A stretch of 41,062 bases of DNA from Isosphaera sp. (GTDB lineage Bacteria > Planctomycetota > Planctomycetia > Gemmatales > Gemmataceae), in NCBI GenBank assembly GCA_013822345.1, contig PNKH01000074.1:1-41062 (forward strand). Direction: 5' to 3'. Under the pieces are notes generated by a model, which did no database searches, was not told the DNA's origin, and was given only the letters and a program-made list of their open reading frames with translations. Of this stretch, positions 6,868 to 15,204 are shown in pieces (the first letter of the stretch is position 1; each line of letters begins with the position of its first letter). The position numbers and the translations under genes were made by a program.

Positions 6868-8067
6868 ATGGGGACCGACGCCCGCGAACTGGTGACCGCC
6901 GCCGTCCTCGGCCCGGGGTTCCGCCGCGCCACGTTCGGCGGCGCGACCCGCGGCGACACCCCTTCTCCCTGGGTGCGGGTCGTCGTCCGGCCGGTCGAGG
7001 TCCGCGGCGGGCCGCTCCTCCAGTTCTCGTACTTCGACGCCCGGAAGGACACCACCCGCAACTACCCCGTCGCCGAGGCCGCCGCCCCGCTCGCGGAGGT
7101 GCTGGCGGTCGGCTTCTCCGGCGTCCACGTCGCCACCGACGCGGAGGAGATCGATGTCCGCACCACGAAGAAGGGGAAGGTGCTGGTCGGCCGGCGGAAG
7201 GCCGCCGGCGGGCCGGCCGCGGCCGAGCCGCACAACCGCGTCAAGGACGTGCCGCTGCCGGAGGGGAAGGCGGACCGGCTGCTAGAGGTGATGGGGATCG
7301 CGACGGCCGACGGGCGGGTCCGGCCGGCGATGCGGGCGAAGTTCACGCAGATCAACGAGTTCCTGAAGCAGCTGCGGCACGCCCTCGCCGACGCCAACCT
7401 CGCACAGGTCGGCCGGCCGCTCGACATCCTCGACTGCGGGTGCGGGTCGAGCTACCTGACGCTCGCCGCCCACCACTACCTGAACGACATCCTCGGCGTT
7501 CCCGCCCGGCTGCTCGGGGTGGACGTGAACGAGGAGGTGATCCAGAAGAGCGTGGCGAAGGGCGAACGCGTCGCGGCCGGCGGGCTTTCGTTCGCCTGCG
7601 GGCGGATCGGCGAACTCGACGCGAAGCCCGATGTCGTGCTGGCCCTGCACGCCTGCGACACGGCGACCGACGACGCGATCGCGCAGGCCGTCCGCGGCGG
7701 GGCGAAGTTGCTGTTGAGCGTCCCGTGCTGCCACCACGCCCTGAACCGCGAGCTACGCCCGGACGGCCCGGCGGAGGTGCTCCGCCCGCTGCTGCGGCAC
7801 GGCATCCTCCGCGAGCGGACCGCCGACCTCGTGACCGACGGGTTCCGGGCGCTGGCCTTGCGGGTGATGGGCCACCGGACGGACGTGGTCGAGTTCGTCG
7901 GCACGGAGCACACCGCCCGGAACCTGATGATCCGGGCGGTGAAGGGGTTGCCGTCCGGCGACCCGGGTCACGTCGCCGAGTACCGGGATCTGAAGCGGTT
8001 CTGGGGCGTGACCCCGTACATCGAAACGGCGCTCGGCGAGCCGTTCCGTGACCTCGTCGGCGGGTGA
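6868..8067 (+). CDS. SAM-dependent methyltransferase (Methyltransf_32-like)
   Basis: A 399-residue protein. The SAM-binding motif I is DILDCGCGSSYLTLAAHHYL around residue 186, followed by VDVNEE (motif II acid), then LALHACDTATDDAI and the motif SVPCCHHALNREL. That PCC-H pattern is shared with the METTL25/RRNAD1-like group. The N-terminal 150 residues form an additional domain with a basic stretch (TTKKGKVLVGRRK) that could bind nucleic acid; this is inference. The substrate is unknown. I chose the ATG at 6868 over an in-frame upstream one at 6796, because that one lies inside the palindrome. It converges with the sialate-esterase gene across a family-1 palindrome that fills the gap. Confidence 0.82.
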   Translation: MGTDARELVTAAVLGPGFRRATFGGATRGDTPSPWVRVVVRPVEVRGGPLLQFSYFDARKDTTRNYPVAEAAAPLAEVLAVGFSGVHVATDAEEIDVRTTKKGKVLVGRRKAAGGPAAAEPHNRVKDVPLPEGKADRLLEVMGIATADGRVRPAMRAKFTQINEFLKQLRHALADANLAQVGRPLDILDCGCGSSYLTLAAHHYLNDILGVPARLLGVDVNEEVIQKSVAKGERVAAGGLSFACGRIGELDAKPDVVLALHACDTATDDAIAQAVRGGAKLLLSVPCCHHALNRELRPDGPAEVLRPLLRHGILRERTADLVTDGFRALALRVMGHRTDVVEFVGTEHTARNLMIRAVKGLPSGDPGHVAEYRDLKRFWGVTPYIETALGEPFRDLVGG

Positions 8068-8068
8068 T

Positions 8069-8166
8069 GTCGGGTGGGCCGCAGCGGGCGCTTCGCCCGC
8101 AAGTCCCACCACCGCCACCCGAGGTGGGACTCGGCCGGCGAAGCGCCGGCCCTCGGCCCACCCTAC
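8069..8166. repeat. Family-1 palindrome, copy 2
   Basis: A 98-bp copy that exactly fills the space between two convergent genes. It begins one base after the methyltransferase TGA, and its right end (CCCACCCTAC) contains the TAG stop (8163-8165) of the minus-strand esterase. The left end is slightly degenerate (GTCGGGTGGGCCG). As an RNA it would form a strong hairpin at the 3' end of both messages. Confidence 0.93.
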
Positions 8167-9710
8167 TTCCCGTCGGCGTCCGTCCGGAACGGCAGCGCCG
8201 GCAGCCCGTCCTTGTTGAACAGGTTCGCCCACGTCGGCTTCGCCGCGAACCCGTACCGCACCGCCGCCGGCTTCGGCACCGCCGGGCACGACAGCACCAC
8301 CGCGTCCCCGTCGATCGCCGCGTCCGCCCAGTGGAAGACGCCGTCCGCCCCGGCGACCGCGAACCCCTGTAGCTTGTCCCCGTGGCGGAACGCCAGCCCC
8401 TGCCCGACGTGGTCGAACGTCACCCGCACCTTGTCCCCGTCGAGTTTGTGGGCCTTGTACACCGGCCCGTAGATCGCGACCTTCTTCCCGTACACCCCGC
8501 CGAGCGCGACCCGGGCGGCCCGCGCCCCGTACCCGGACTTGTTCGTCGGGTGGACGCCCGGCCCGAGGTCGCTGCTCGTGGCCATGAACGTGTTCGGGTA
8601 CGTCATGATCCGGACGTGCGTCTCCCGGTACAGCCCGTCGGCGGTCGGCGGCACCGCCTTCGGCAGCGGGGTGAACGCCTCGCCCTCGCTCGTGACGGGG
8701 TCGGACTTGTCCCACGCGCACCCGCCGCCGCTCACCTTCTGGACGTAGATGAAGGGGAAGTCGCCCTGGCCCCACTCCTTGCGCCACCCGCGGATCAGGG
8801 CGCCCATCAGGGTGTACTGGTCGACCCCGTTGATCGCCGTCCCGCTCTCGCCCTGGTCCCACAGCACGCCGCGGATCGCGAACGGCTGCATCGGACGGAT
8901 GTGGGCCTGGTACAGGTTGCCGATCTTGCCGCCGGACTCGCCCGGCGGGGCCGGCGGGAGCGGCTTCTGCGGCGGGTTCTTCCCGTCCTTCTTCGCCTGC
9001 TCGACGTTCTTCTCCCACGCCAGCAGCTGCTTGTCGTAGACCGCCTTCGCCTGCGCCGGGTCGTAGGCTGCGGCCGCCTTCTTCACCACCTCCTTGCAGC
9101 CGGCGTCCGAGCGGTACGCCTCCTCGCTCAGCCAGTACCCGGACGGCGTCCCGCCGACCGCCCCGACCATCAGCCCGACCGGCACGTCCAGCTCCTTCTG
9201 GAGGTTCGCCCCGAACGCGAACAAGAGGGCCGAGTGGGTGCCGATCGTCCGCTCGGTGGCCTCGGTCCACGCCCCGCCGCTCTTGCTGAGCCGGAGCTTC
9301 GGGTAGCTGCCGGCGGCCAGCTTCGCCAGCACCGGGTCGCCCTTCGCGTACCCCTGGACCGGGCCGGCCATGTTCGACTGCCCGGACCCGACCCACACCT
9401 CGCCGACCAGCACGTCGTCCAGGGTGACGGTGTTCTTCCCGGACACCGTGAGGGCGTCCGGCCCGCCGGCCTTCAGGGCGTCGAGCTTCACCGACCACTT
9501 GCCGTCCTTGTCGGCGGTGGCGGTCTTTGCCTGGTCGCGGAACTTGACGGTCACCGCCTCGCCCGGGGCGGCCGTCCCCCAGACGGGAACGGTGGTGTCG
9601 CGCTGCAGCACCATGTGGCTGCTGAGGACCGGAGGGAGCTTGATGTCGGCTGCGGAGCGGGCGGGGAGGGCTGTCGCGACGAGCGCGGTCGCGAGCAAAA
9701 CGCGGGTCAT
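8163..9710 (-). CDS. Sialate O-acetylesterase-like SGNH hydrolase
   Basis: A secreted esterase of 515 residues that would remove O-acetyl groups from sialic acids or other glycans. A signal peptide covers residues 1-20 (ending in PARSA). The family opening PPVLSSHMVLQRDTTVPVWG begins at about 26. The nucleophile block is GSGQSNM at 108-114 with Ser112. The oxyanion block is WDQGESG at 284-290. The catalytic Asp/His block DLGPGVHP has His387. An extra Lys/Pro-rich helix lies at about 215-260. The ATG at 9710 is chosen because the signal peptide starts there; an upstream Met is possible. Its TAG stop is inside the family-1 palindrome. Planctomycetes typically carry many such polysaccharide-modifying esterases. 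Confidence 0.9.
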   Translation of the reverse strand: MTRVLLATALVATALPARSAADIKLPPVLSSHMVLQRDTTVPVWGTAAPGEAVTVKFRDQAKTATADKDGKWSVKLDALKAGGPDALTVSGKNTVTLDDVLVGEVWVGSGQSNMAGPVQGYAKGDPVLAKLAAGSYPKLRLSKSGGAWTEATERTIGTHSALLFAFGANLQKELDVPVGLMVGAVGGTPSGYWLSEEAYRSDAGCKEVVKKAAAAYDPAQAKAVYDKQLLAWEKNVEQAKKDGKNPPQKPLPPAPPGESGGKIGNLYQAHIRPMQPFAIRGVLWDQGESGTAINGVDQYTLMGALIRGWRKEWGQGDFPFIYVQKVSGGGCAWDKSDPVTSEGEAFTPLPKAVPPTADGLYRETHVRIMTYPNTFMATSSDLGPGVHPTNKSGYGARAARVALGGVYGKKVAIYGPVYKAHKLDGDKVRVTFDHVGQGLAFRHGDKLQGFAVAGADGVFHWADAAIDGDAVVLSCPAVPKPAAVRYGFAAKPTWANLFNKDGLPALPFRTDADGK

Positions 9711-9787
9711 GGTGGGTGGTTGGGTTTGGGAAAGGGGCAGGGAGGGCATTATCCGCGACGGGCGGCGCGGACGCCAGCGCCGATCCG

Positions 9788-10243
9788 TCACGCGCGCTTC
9801 GCGTACCGGAAGTCGCAGTGCGTCGCGCCCTGCATGATCGTCTGCGTGCGGGTCAGGGTGATGTCCGTATTGAACCCCTCGACCATCGCCGCGTCGCGGT
9901 TGCACGACAGCAGCGGCCCGAGGTCGGTCAGCCCCAGCCGGCGGTACATCTCGGCGAACCGGCAGCGGGTGACGTCGAACTCGAACGCCGCGGCGTCGTC
10001 CCGGAGCACCGTCAGTTCCAGCGCCCCGCCCTCGGTCCACCTCCCGACAACCCGCTTCAGGTCCGACAGGTCGTTCCCGCCGGCGGCCGCGGCGCACCCG
10101 GCGTCCCGCGCCCACTGCTCGACCGTCCGGGTCAGGATCTCCCGCGTCCGCTCCACGCCGACCTCGGCCGCGAACGCCCGGAACAGCGGGGCGATCACGT
10201 TCGCCTCGACCTCGCGCTGCTGCAACAGGGGGAGCGGGGTCAT
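9788..10243 (-). CDS. L-2-amino-thiazoline-4-carboxylate hydrolase-like protein
   Basis: A 151-residue soluble protein resembling the ATC_hydrolase family (Pfam PF14196). Family features visible are VTRCRFAEMY at 91-100, LSCNRDAAMVEGFN at 112-125 and the C-terminal CDFRY at 143-147. Characterised members open the thiazoline ring on the route to cysteine, but most homologues are of unknown substrate. Its ATG overlaps the stop of the GNAT gene (ATGA, 10240-10243), so it is the last of four translationally coupled genes. The family assignment is by motif only. Confidence 0.72.
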   Translation of the reverse strand: MTPLPLLQQREVEANVIAPLFRAFAAEVGVERTREILTRTVEQWARDAGCAAAAGGNDLSDLKRVVGRWTEGGALELTVLRDDAAAFEFDVTRCRFAEMYRRLGLTDLGPLLSCNRDAAMVEGFNTDITLTRTQTIMQGATHCDFRYAKRA

Positions 10244-10737
10244 GCGTCGACCCGCAGGGTGGCGATGACGAGGCCCCGCTCGGCCCCGTCGAGGACGGCG
10301 ATCCGCTTCAGGTGCCCGGCCGGCTCGAACCCGACCGCCTCGCACAGCCGCCGACTCCCCTCGTTGTGGTCGAAGTACATCGCCAGCAGTGTCGTCACCC
10401 CGAGCCGCGGGCAGGCGGCGATCAGCCGGCGGAGCAGGTCGCGGCCGAGCCCGCGGGCCTGGTGCCCGGGCGCGACGTACATGCTCACCTCGGCGGTCGC
10501 GGCGTACGCCGTCCGGCCGCAGTAGAAGGAACTCAGCCCGACCCAGGCGACCACCTCGCCGCTCTCCTCCGCGACCCACAGCGGGCGGCGGGCCGGGTCG
10601 TGCTCCGTGAACCACCCGCGGCGGCTCTCGACCGTCACCGGTTCGAGGTCGGCGGTGGCGGTGCGGCCGGGGATGGCGGCGTTGTAGATCGCCACGATCG
10701 CCGGCAGGTCGGCCTCGGTCGCGTCGCGGACGGTCAT
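10240..10737 (-). CDS. GNAT-family N-acetyltransferase (MnaT/PAT-like)
   Basis: A 165-residue acetyltransferase. The acetyl-CoA pyrophosphate-binding motif QARGLG is at 93-98 within VAPGHQARGLGRDLLRRL. The opening VRDATEADLPAIVAIYN and the central WFTEHDPARRPLWVAEE match the phosphinothricin/L-amino-acid N-acyltransferase branch. It should transfer acetyl from acetyl-CoA to a small amino compound. The start overlaps the preceding gene's stop (ATGA, 10734-10737) and its own stop overlaps the next start, so it is co-translated with a toxin-antitoxin-like pair. Some GNATs are toxins, but this subfamily usually acts on metabolites. Confidence 0.88.
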   Translation of the reverse strand: MTVRDATEADLPAIVAIYNAAIPGRTATADLEPVTVESRRGWFTEHDPARRPLWVAEESGEVVAWVGLSSFYCGRTAYAATAEVSMYVAPGHQARGLGRDLLRRLIAACPRLGVTTLLAMYFDHNEGSRRLCEAVGFEPAGHLKRIAVLDGAERGLVIATLRVDA

Positions 10738-11000
10738 GGCAGGAAGCTGACGAGGTGGACGGCGAGGATGACCACCTGCCGGTCGGCGTGGAGGACGCGG
10801 ACGTGGACGGCGAACGGTCCGACGAACCCGACCCGGTCGTTCCCCTCCCGCGACTCCCCGAAGTCGCCGGGGTCGGTCCCGAGTCGGTCCGACAGTTCGC
10901 GGAGGGCGGCCGCGAAGGTGTCCTTGTGTGCCGGGTAGTTCCGGACCGCGGCCCCCATCGCGTCGGACGCCCCGCGGGTCCAGACCTGCTGGTAGCTCAC
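10734..11000 (-). CDS. Small RelE/ParE-like protein (putative toxin)
   Basis: An 88-residue protein of plausible RelE/ParE size. Its second half (VGPFAVHVRVLHADRQVVILAVHLVSFLP) has the alternating beta-strand ending seen in the RelE/ParE superfamily, where a strand like V.Y.V....V.V..V closes the fold. No catalytic residue set can be assigned by eye. It starts with GTG at 11000, inside the stop of the preceding small gene (GTGA, 10997-11000). That overlap is typical of antitoxin-first toxin-antitoxin operons. Function is inferred mainly from size, order and overlap. Confidence 0.5.
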   Translation of the reverse strand: MSYQQVWTRGASDAMGAAVRNYPAHKDTFAAALRELSDRLGTDPGDFGESREGNDRVGFVGPFAVHVRVLHADRQVVILAVHLVSFLP

Positions 11001-11245
11001 GACTGCTCCACCATTCGGAGCACGTCCTCCGTCGTGTACGTGGCCGGCTGGCTGGCGAGCCGGTCCAGCTCCGCCTTCGGCACCCGGAGCTTCGCCATCT
11101 CCAGCTCGAACCGCCGAACCTGTTCGAGCGTGATCGCCACGCCGATGACGGTCCCGGTCTCGTCGCACAGCTGGACGACGCGTCCATCGGCCACCGTCTT
11201 CAGCCGCTCCCGCAGCGCGGGGTCCGCAACGACCGGCTCAGCCAT
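10997..11245 (-). CDS. Small protein preceding the RelE/ParE-like gene (putative antitoxin)
   Basis: An 82-residue soluble protein. The N-terminal part (about 8-40) looks like a small beta-rich domain: RVVQLCDETGTVIGVAITLEQ. The C-terminal half is helical and charged (FELEMAKLRVPKAELDRLA, then TYTTEDVLRMVEQS), as in antitoxins that neutralise the toxin through a helical tail. I chose the ATG at 11245 because GGGAGG precedes it at good spacing; an in-frame Met 8 codons earlier lacks this. It is the first gene of a four-gene overlapping block. The antitoxin role is inference from layout. Confidence 0.5.
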   Translation of the reverse strand: MAEPVVADPALRERLKTVADGRVVQLCDETGTVIGVAITLEQVRRFELEMAKLRVPKAELDRLASQPATYTTEDVLRMVEQS

Positions 11246-11314
11246 GATCGACCTCCCTGGGGTTCGCACCGGGCACCGTCATTGTGGCACCGGCCGGCCG
11301 CCGCCGCAACCGCG

Positions 11315-14300
11315 TCAGTGGGCCGGCGGGGCGGGCTCCGCCGCCGGCGCCGCCGGCCCGTTCCGCTCGGCCGGCGTCCCGCCCGCGGGCGGGGCGGCCG
11401 GCTCACCCGCGGGCTGCCCGCCGCGGTCGCGGAGCCTCTGGATCACCACGTAGAACACCGGCGTCAGGAAGATGCCGAAGAACGTCACCCCGAGCATCCC
11501 GCTGAACACCGCCGTCCCGAGCGACTGCCGCATCTCCGCCCCCGCCCCGGTCCCGGTCAGGAGCGGCACCACCCCGAGGATGAACGCGAAGCTGGTCATC
11601 AGGATCGGCCGGAGCCGCTGGGTCGCCGCCTCCACCGCCGCCTCCCGCCGCGGCAGCCCGGCCTCCCGCTTCTGCTTCGCGAACTCGACGATCAGGATGG
11701 CGTTCTTCGTCGCCAACCCGATCAGCACCACCAGCCCGATCTGCACGAAGATGTTCAGGTCCAGGAGGGTGACGAACAGCCCGACCACCGCGCACAGCAG
11801 GCACATCGGCACGATCAGCACGATCGCCAGCGGCAAGAGCCAGCTCTCGTACAGGGCGGCCATCACCAGGAACGCGACCAGCGCGCTCAGCCCGAACACC
11901 AGCAGCGTCGTGTCCCCGCGGAAGGTGAACAGCCCCGGCACCTCCACCCGGGTGTTCGCCGCCTCCTTCTGCTGGTACGCCATGTCCGTCCACAGGAACG
12001 TCATCCCCGGCGGCAGGTCCCGCCGGGCCAGCGCCTCCACCTTCTCGATCGCCTGCCCGGAGCTGATCAGGAACGGGATGGTGAACCCGTTCAGGTCGGC
12101 CGCCGGGAACATCTGGTACCGGTTCACCTTCACCGGCCCCTGGGCCGGGCCGACGGTCAGCAGCCCGGCCAGCGGGACCATGTCGCCCTGCCCCCCGCCC
12201 GGCCGGGCCGGCCCCCGCACCTTGATCCGGTACAGGTCCTCCACCCGCCCGCGGAACGCCGCGTCCGCCTGCACCGTCACCTGCCAGTTCCGGTTGTCCA
12301 GGGTGATGTCGTTCACGTACACCTGCCCGGTGTACGACTGCAGGGCGTCGTTCACCGCCGACACCGACACCCCCATCTGCTCCACCCGGTCCCGGTCCAC
12401 CCGCAGGAACAGCTGCGGGCTGTTCGACCGGAACCCGCTGAACGCAGCCGGGATGCCCGACGGCCGGCCGTCCGGGGCCGGCTTGGTCAGCTCCCCGGCC
12501 AGGTTCCAGGTCATCCCCTCCAGCGTCTCGTACCCGTAGCTCCCCCGGTCCTGGATCTGCAGCTTGAACCCGCCGGCGTTCCCCAGCCCCAGGATCGGCG
12601 GCGCCCCGAACGCCGTCGCCGTCCCCTCCCGGATCGCGGCGAACTTCCCGTTCAGGTCGCGCAGGATGTCGTCGGCGTGCCGCCCCTTCCGCTGGTCGAA
12701 CGGCTTGAGGCAGACGTAAATCCCGCCGCTGTTCGGGATGTTCGCGCTCGCGAAGATCGAGTACCCGGCGATCTGCACGGTGTGGCTCACCCCGTCGGTC
12801 CGCAGGCAGAGGTCGGCCACCTCCCGCATCACCCGCTCGGTCCGCTCGACCGACGCCCCCTCCGGCAGCTCCAGGTTCACCACCAGGTACCCCTGGTCCT
12901 GCTGCGGGATGAACCCGGCCGGGACGCGGGAGAACCCGAGGTACGTCAGCACCAGCAGCCCGCCGTACACCGCCAGCACGACCACCGCCAGGCGGATCAG
13001 CCACCCGACCGCCCGGCCGTACAGCTTCGTGCCGCGGTCGAACGCCCAGTTGAAGCCGCGGAAGAACCACCACCCGAGGAGGGCGTGGAGGGCCTTGTCG
13101 ACCACGTCCTTTGGGGCGTGGTGCGGGCGGAGCAGGATCGGGCAGAGGGCCGGGCTGAGGGTCAGCGAGTTGAACGCCGACAGCAGGGTGCTGACCGCGA
13201 TCGTCACCGCGAACTGCTTGAAGAACTGGCCTGTCAGCCCCGGGATCACCGCCGCCGGGACGAACACCGCGCACAAGACCAGCGACACCCCGACGATCGC
13301 CCCGGCCACCTCGGACATCGCCTTCTCGGTCGCCTCCCGCGGCGACAGCCCCTTCGCGATGTGCCCCTCGACCGCCTCGACCACCACGATCGCGTCGTCC
13401 ACCACGATCCCGATCGCCAGCACCATGCCGAACAGGGTGAGGTTGTTGATCGAGTACCCGAGGGCGAGCATGACGGCGAGCGTCCCGACCAGCGACACCG
13501 GGACGGCGAGCATCGGGATCAGGGCCGCCCGCCAGTTCTGCAGGAACACCAGCACCACGATGAAGACGAGGACGATCGCCTCGAACAGGGTGTGGACGAC
13601 GGCCTCGACCGACGCCTGGATGAACTCGGTCGGGTCGAACACGATGTCGTACTCGATCCCCGCCGGCCACCCCGGGTCGGCCCGCAGCTCCTTCATCTTC
13701 TCCTTGATGTCCCGGGCGGTGTTGAACGCGTTCGACCCCGGGAGCTGGAACACCGGCAGGCCGACGGACGGGCGGTTGTCCAGGGCGCTGGACGAGTCGT
13801 AGCTCTTCGCCCCGAGCTCGACCCGGGCCACGTCGCCTAACCGGACCAGGGCCTCGCCGGCGGGCCCGGTCTTGATCACCACGTCCCGGAACTGCTGCTC
13901 GGTCTTGAGCCGTCCCTGGGTGTTGATGACGAGCTGGAAGTTCTGCCCCTTCGGGGCCGGGGGCTGGCCGATCTGCCCGGCCGCGACCTGGACGTTCTGC
14001 TTGCGGATCGCGTCCACCACCTCGCCCGGGGTCAGCCCGAGGTCGGTCATCCGGTCCGGGTTCAGCCACACCCGCATCGAGTAGTCCCGGCTGCCGAACA
14101 GGAACACGTCGCCGACGCCGTTGATCCGGGCCAACTCGTCTTTCACCTGGAGGTTGGCGTGCCGGCTGACGGCGAGCTGCTGCTCGAACACCTCCTTGTC
14201 GGTCCTCGCCTCGGCCTCCGCGAACAGGTTGACGACGAGCAGGATGGCGGAGGACTGCTTCTTGGTCACCACCCCGAGCCTGCGGACCTCCTCGGGGAGC

Positions 14301-14650
14301 TTCGGCAGCGCGATCGACACCCGGTTCTGGACGAGCACCTGGGCCATGTCCGGGTTGGTGCCGAGGCGGAACGTGATGGTCAGCCGGAGGGCCCCGTCGT
14401 TCGTCGCCTGGGACTCCATGTAGAGCATCCCCTCGACCCCGTTCACCTGCTCCTCGATCGGGGCGGCGACCGTCTCGGACACGGTCCGGGCGTCGGCCCC
14501 GGGGTAGAAGGCGGTGACGACCACCTGCGGGGGGACGACCTCCGGGTACTGGGCGATGGGCAACTGGGTGAGGGCGAGGACGCCGACCAGGACGGTCAGG
14601 ACCGAGAGGACCGCCGCGAACACCGGCCGGGTGATGAAGAAGTGGGCCAT
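11315..14650 (-). CDS. RND multidrug efflux pump, HAE1 family (AcrB-like)
   Basis: A 1111-residue inner-membrane proton-driven efflux pump. It opens with the usual MAHFFITRPVFAAVLSV helix. The proton-relay acids D418-D419 lie in GIVVDDAIVVVEAVEGH, the equivalent of AcrB D407-D408. The periplasmic porter halves (about 40-340 and 560-880) and twelve membrane helices are present, ending with a Pro/Ala-rich cytosolic tail. The length is slightly above AcrB because of that tail. I chose the ATG at 14650; an extension of 20 residues is encoded by the upstream heptad array. It pairs with the adaptor gene upstream. No outer-membrane TolC-type gene is present in the window. Confidence 0.95.
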   Translation of the reverse strand: MAHFFITRPVFAAVLSVLTVLVGVLALTQLPIAQYPEVVPPQVVVTAFYPGADARTVSETVAAPIEEQVNGVEGMLYMESQATNDGALRLTITFRLGTNPDMAQVLVQNRVSIALPKLPEEVRRLGVVTKKQSSAILLVVNLFAEAEARTDKEVFEQQLAVSRHANLQVKDELARINGVGDVFLFGSRDYSMRVWLNPDRMTDLGLTPGEVVDAIRKQNVQVAAGQIGQPPAPKGQNFQLVINTQGRLKTEQQFRDVVIKTGPAGEALVRLGDVARVELGAKSYDSSSALDNRPSVGLPVFQLPGSNAFNTARDIKEKMKELRADPGWPAGIEYDIVFDPTEFIQASVEAVVHTLFEAIVLVFIVVLVFLQNWRAALIPMLAVPVSLVGTLAVMLALGYSINNLTLFGMVLAIGIVVDDAIVVVEAVEGHIAKGLSPREATEKAMSEVAGAIVGVSLVLCAVFVPAAVIPGLTGQFFKQFAVTIAVSTLLSAFNSLTLSPALCPILLRPHHAPKDVVDKALHALLGWWFFRGFNWAFDRGTKLYGRAVGWLIRLAVVVLAVYGGLLVLTYLGFSRVPAGFIPQQDQGYLVVNLELPEGASVERTERVMREVADLCLRTDGVSHTVQIAGYSIFASANIPNSGGIYVCLKPFDQRKGRHADDILRDLNGKFAAIREGTATAFGAPPILGLGNAGGFKLQIQDRGSYGYETLEGMTWNLAGELTKPAPDGRPSGIPAAFSGFRSNSPQLFLRVDRDRVEQMGVSVSAVNDALQSYTGQVYVNDITLDNRNWQVTVQADAAFRGRVEDLYRIKVRGPARPGGGQGDMVPLAGLLTVGPAQGPVKVNRYQMFPAADLNGFTIPFLISSGQAIEKVEALARRDLPPGMTFLWTDMAYQQKEAANTRVEVPGLFTFRGDTTLLVFGLSALVAFLVMAALYESWLLPLAIVLIVPMCLLCAVVGLFVTLLDLNIFVQIGLVVLIGLATKNAILIVEFAKQKREAGLPRREAAVEAATQRLRPILMTSFAFILGVVPLLTGTGAGAEMRQSLGTAVFSGMLGVTFFGIFLTPVFYVVIQRLRDRGGQPAGEPAAPPAGGTPAERNGPAAPAAEPAPPAH

Positions 14651-14657
14651 CGGGGGT

Positions 14658-14690
14658 GGTCCTTGGTCAGTGGTCCTTGGTCCTTGGTCA
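14658..14690. repeat. Left heptad array (GGTCCTT)n
   Basis: Units GGTCCTT, GGTCAGT (variant), GGTCCTT, GGTCCTT and a partial GGTCA. It lies 7 bp upstream of the pump start codon and contains the TGA stop (14688-14690) of the four-helix-bundle gene. It is the reverse complement of the array at 15205-15259. Confidence 0.93.
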
Positions 14691-15083
14691 CCCCTCGGCC
14701 GGTTCGCCACGGCTGGCCCGAGAGGGGTCGCCGATCGAGCGGAGGTACGCGTTGAGTCGCTTCGGGAGGGAGTCGAGAACGGGCTTCAGCGCGGCGACCT
14801 GTTCCGGGGTGAGGAGCTTCCGCCGGTAGGCGCGGCGGAGCCAGTGCCGGGTCTCGTTCAGCGACCCCCGGGCGATCTTCACGAATCGCTGGTTGTCCTT
14901 GTAGCTCTGACGGCCGCACCCCTCGGCGATGTTGGCCCCGATGCTATCCGCGGCCCGGACCAGTTGCTTGCCGACGGTGTCTTTCGCGAAGTTGTCCCAC
15001 GTCCGAACGATGTCCCAGACCTCGTCCGTGAGCCGTTCGGCGGCCTGGTACACTTCCAACTCGTCGAACGGCAGCGTGGCCAT
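14688..15083 (-). CDS. Four-helix-bundle protein (23S intervening-sequence protein family)
   Basis: A 131-residue helical protein of the 23S rRNA intervening-sequence/S23 family (PF05635, TIGR02436). The opening FDELEVYQAAERLTDEVW and the central signature ADSIGANIAEGCGRQS, followed by FVKIARGSLNETRHWLRRA, match the family closely. Members assemble as pentameric four-helix bundles, and the diversity-generating-retroelement accessory protein Avd is a relative; their usual role is unknown. It sits between the adaptor and pump genes of an efflux operon, is bounded by inverted heptad arrays, and has a family-2 palindrome before its start. The stop codon is inside the left array. This layout suggests insertion as a cassette. 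Confidence 0.88.
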   Translation of the reverse strand: MATLPFDELEVYQAAERLTDEVWDIVRTWDNFAKDTVGKQLVRAADSIGANIAEGCGRQSYKDNQRFVKIARGSLNETRHWLRRAYRRKLLTPEQVAALKPVLDSLPKRLNAYLRSIGDPSRASRGEPAEG

Positions 15084-15117
15084 CTCCAACTCCCGTTCCC
15101 GCCGGGGGGTGTCTGAG

Positions 15118-15180
15118 TTTGGGAGGGCGAGGCTCCTGCCGAGCCTATGCTTTGCTCGGCAGGAGCCTCGCCCTCCCAAA
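15118..15180. repeat. Family-2 palindrome, copy B
   Basis: Perfect 27-bp arms at 15118-15144 and 15154-15180 (TTTGGGAGGGCGAGGCTCC... reading inward) surround a 9-bp loop. It is the most symmetric copy of this family. It lies between the right heptad array and the four-helix-bundle start, so it would form a hairpin 34 nt before that start in the shared transcript. Confidence 0.95.
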
Positions 15181-15204
15181 TTGAGGCGCAATCCCCGCCG
15201 CAGC

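Noticed and set aside
14688-15083. Diversity-generating retroelement, because the four-helix-bundle family is related to Avd
   Set aside because: No reverse transcriptase, template repeat or variable-repeat target is present in the window.
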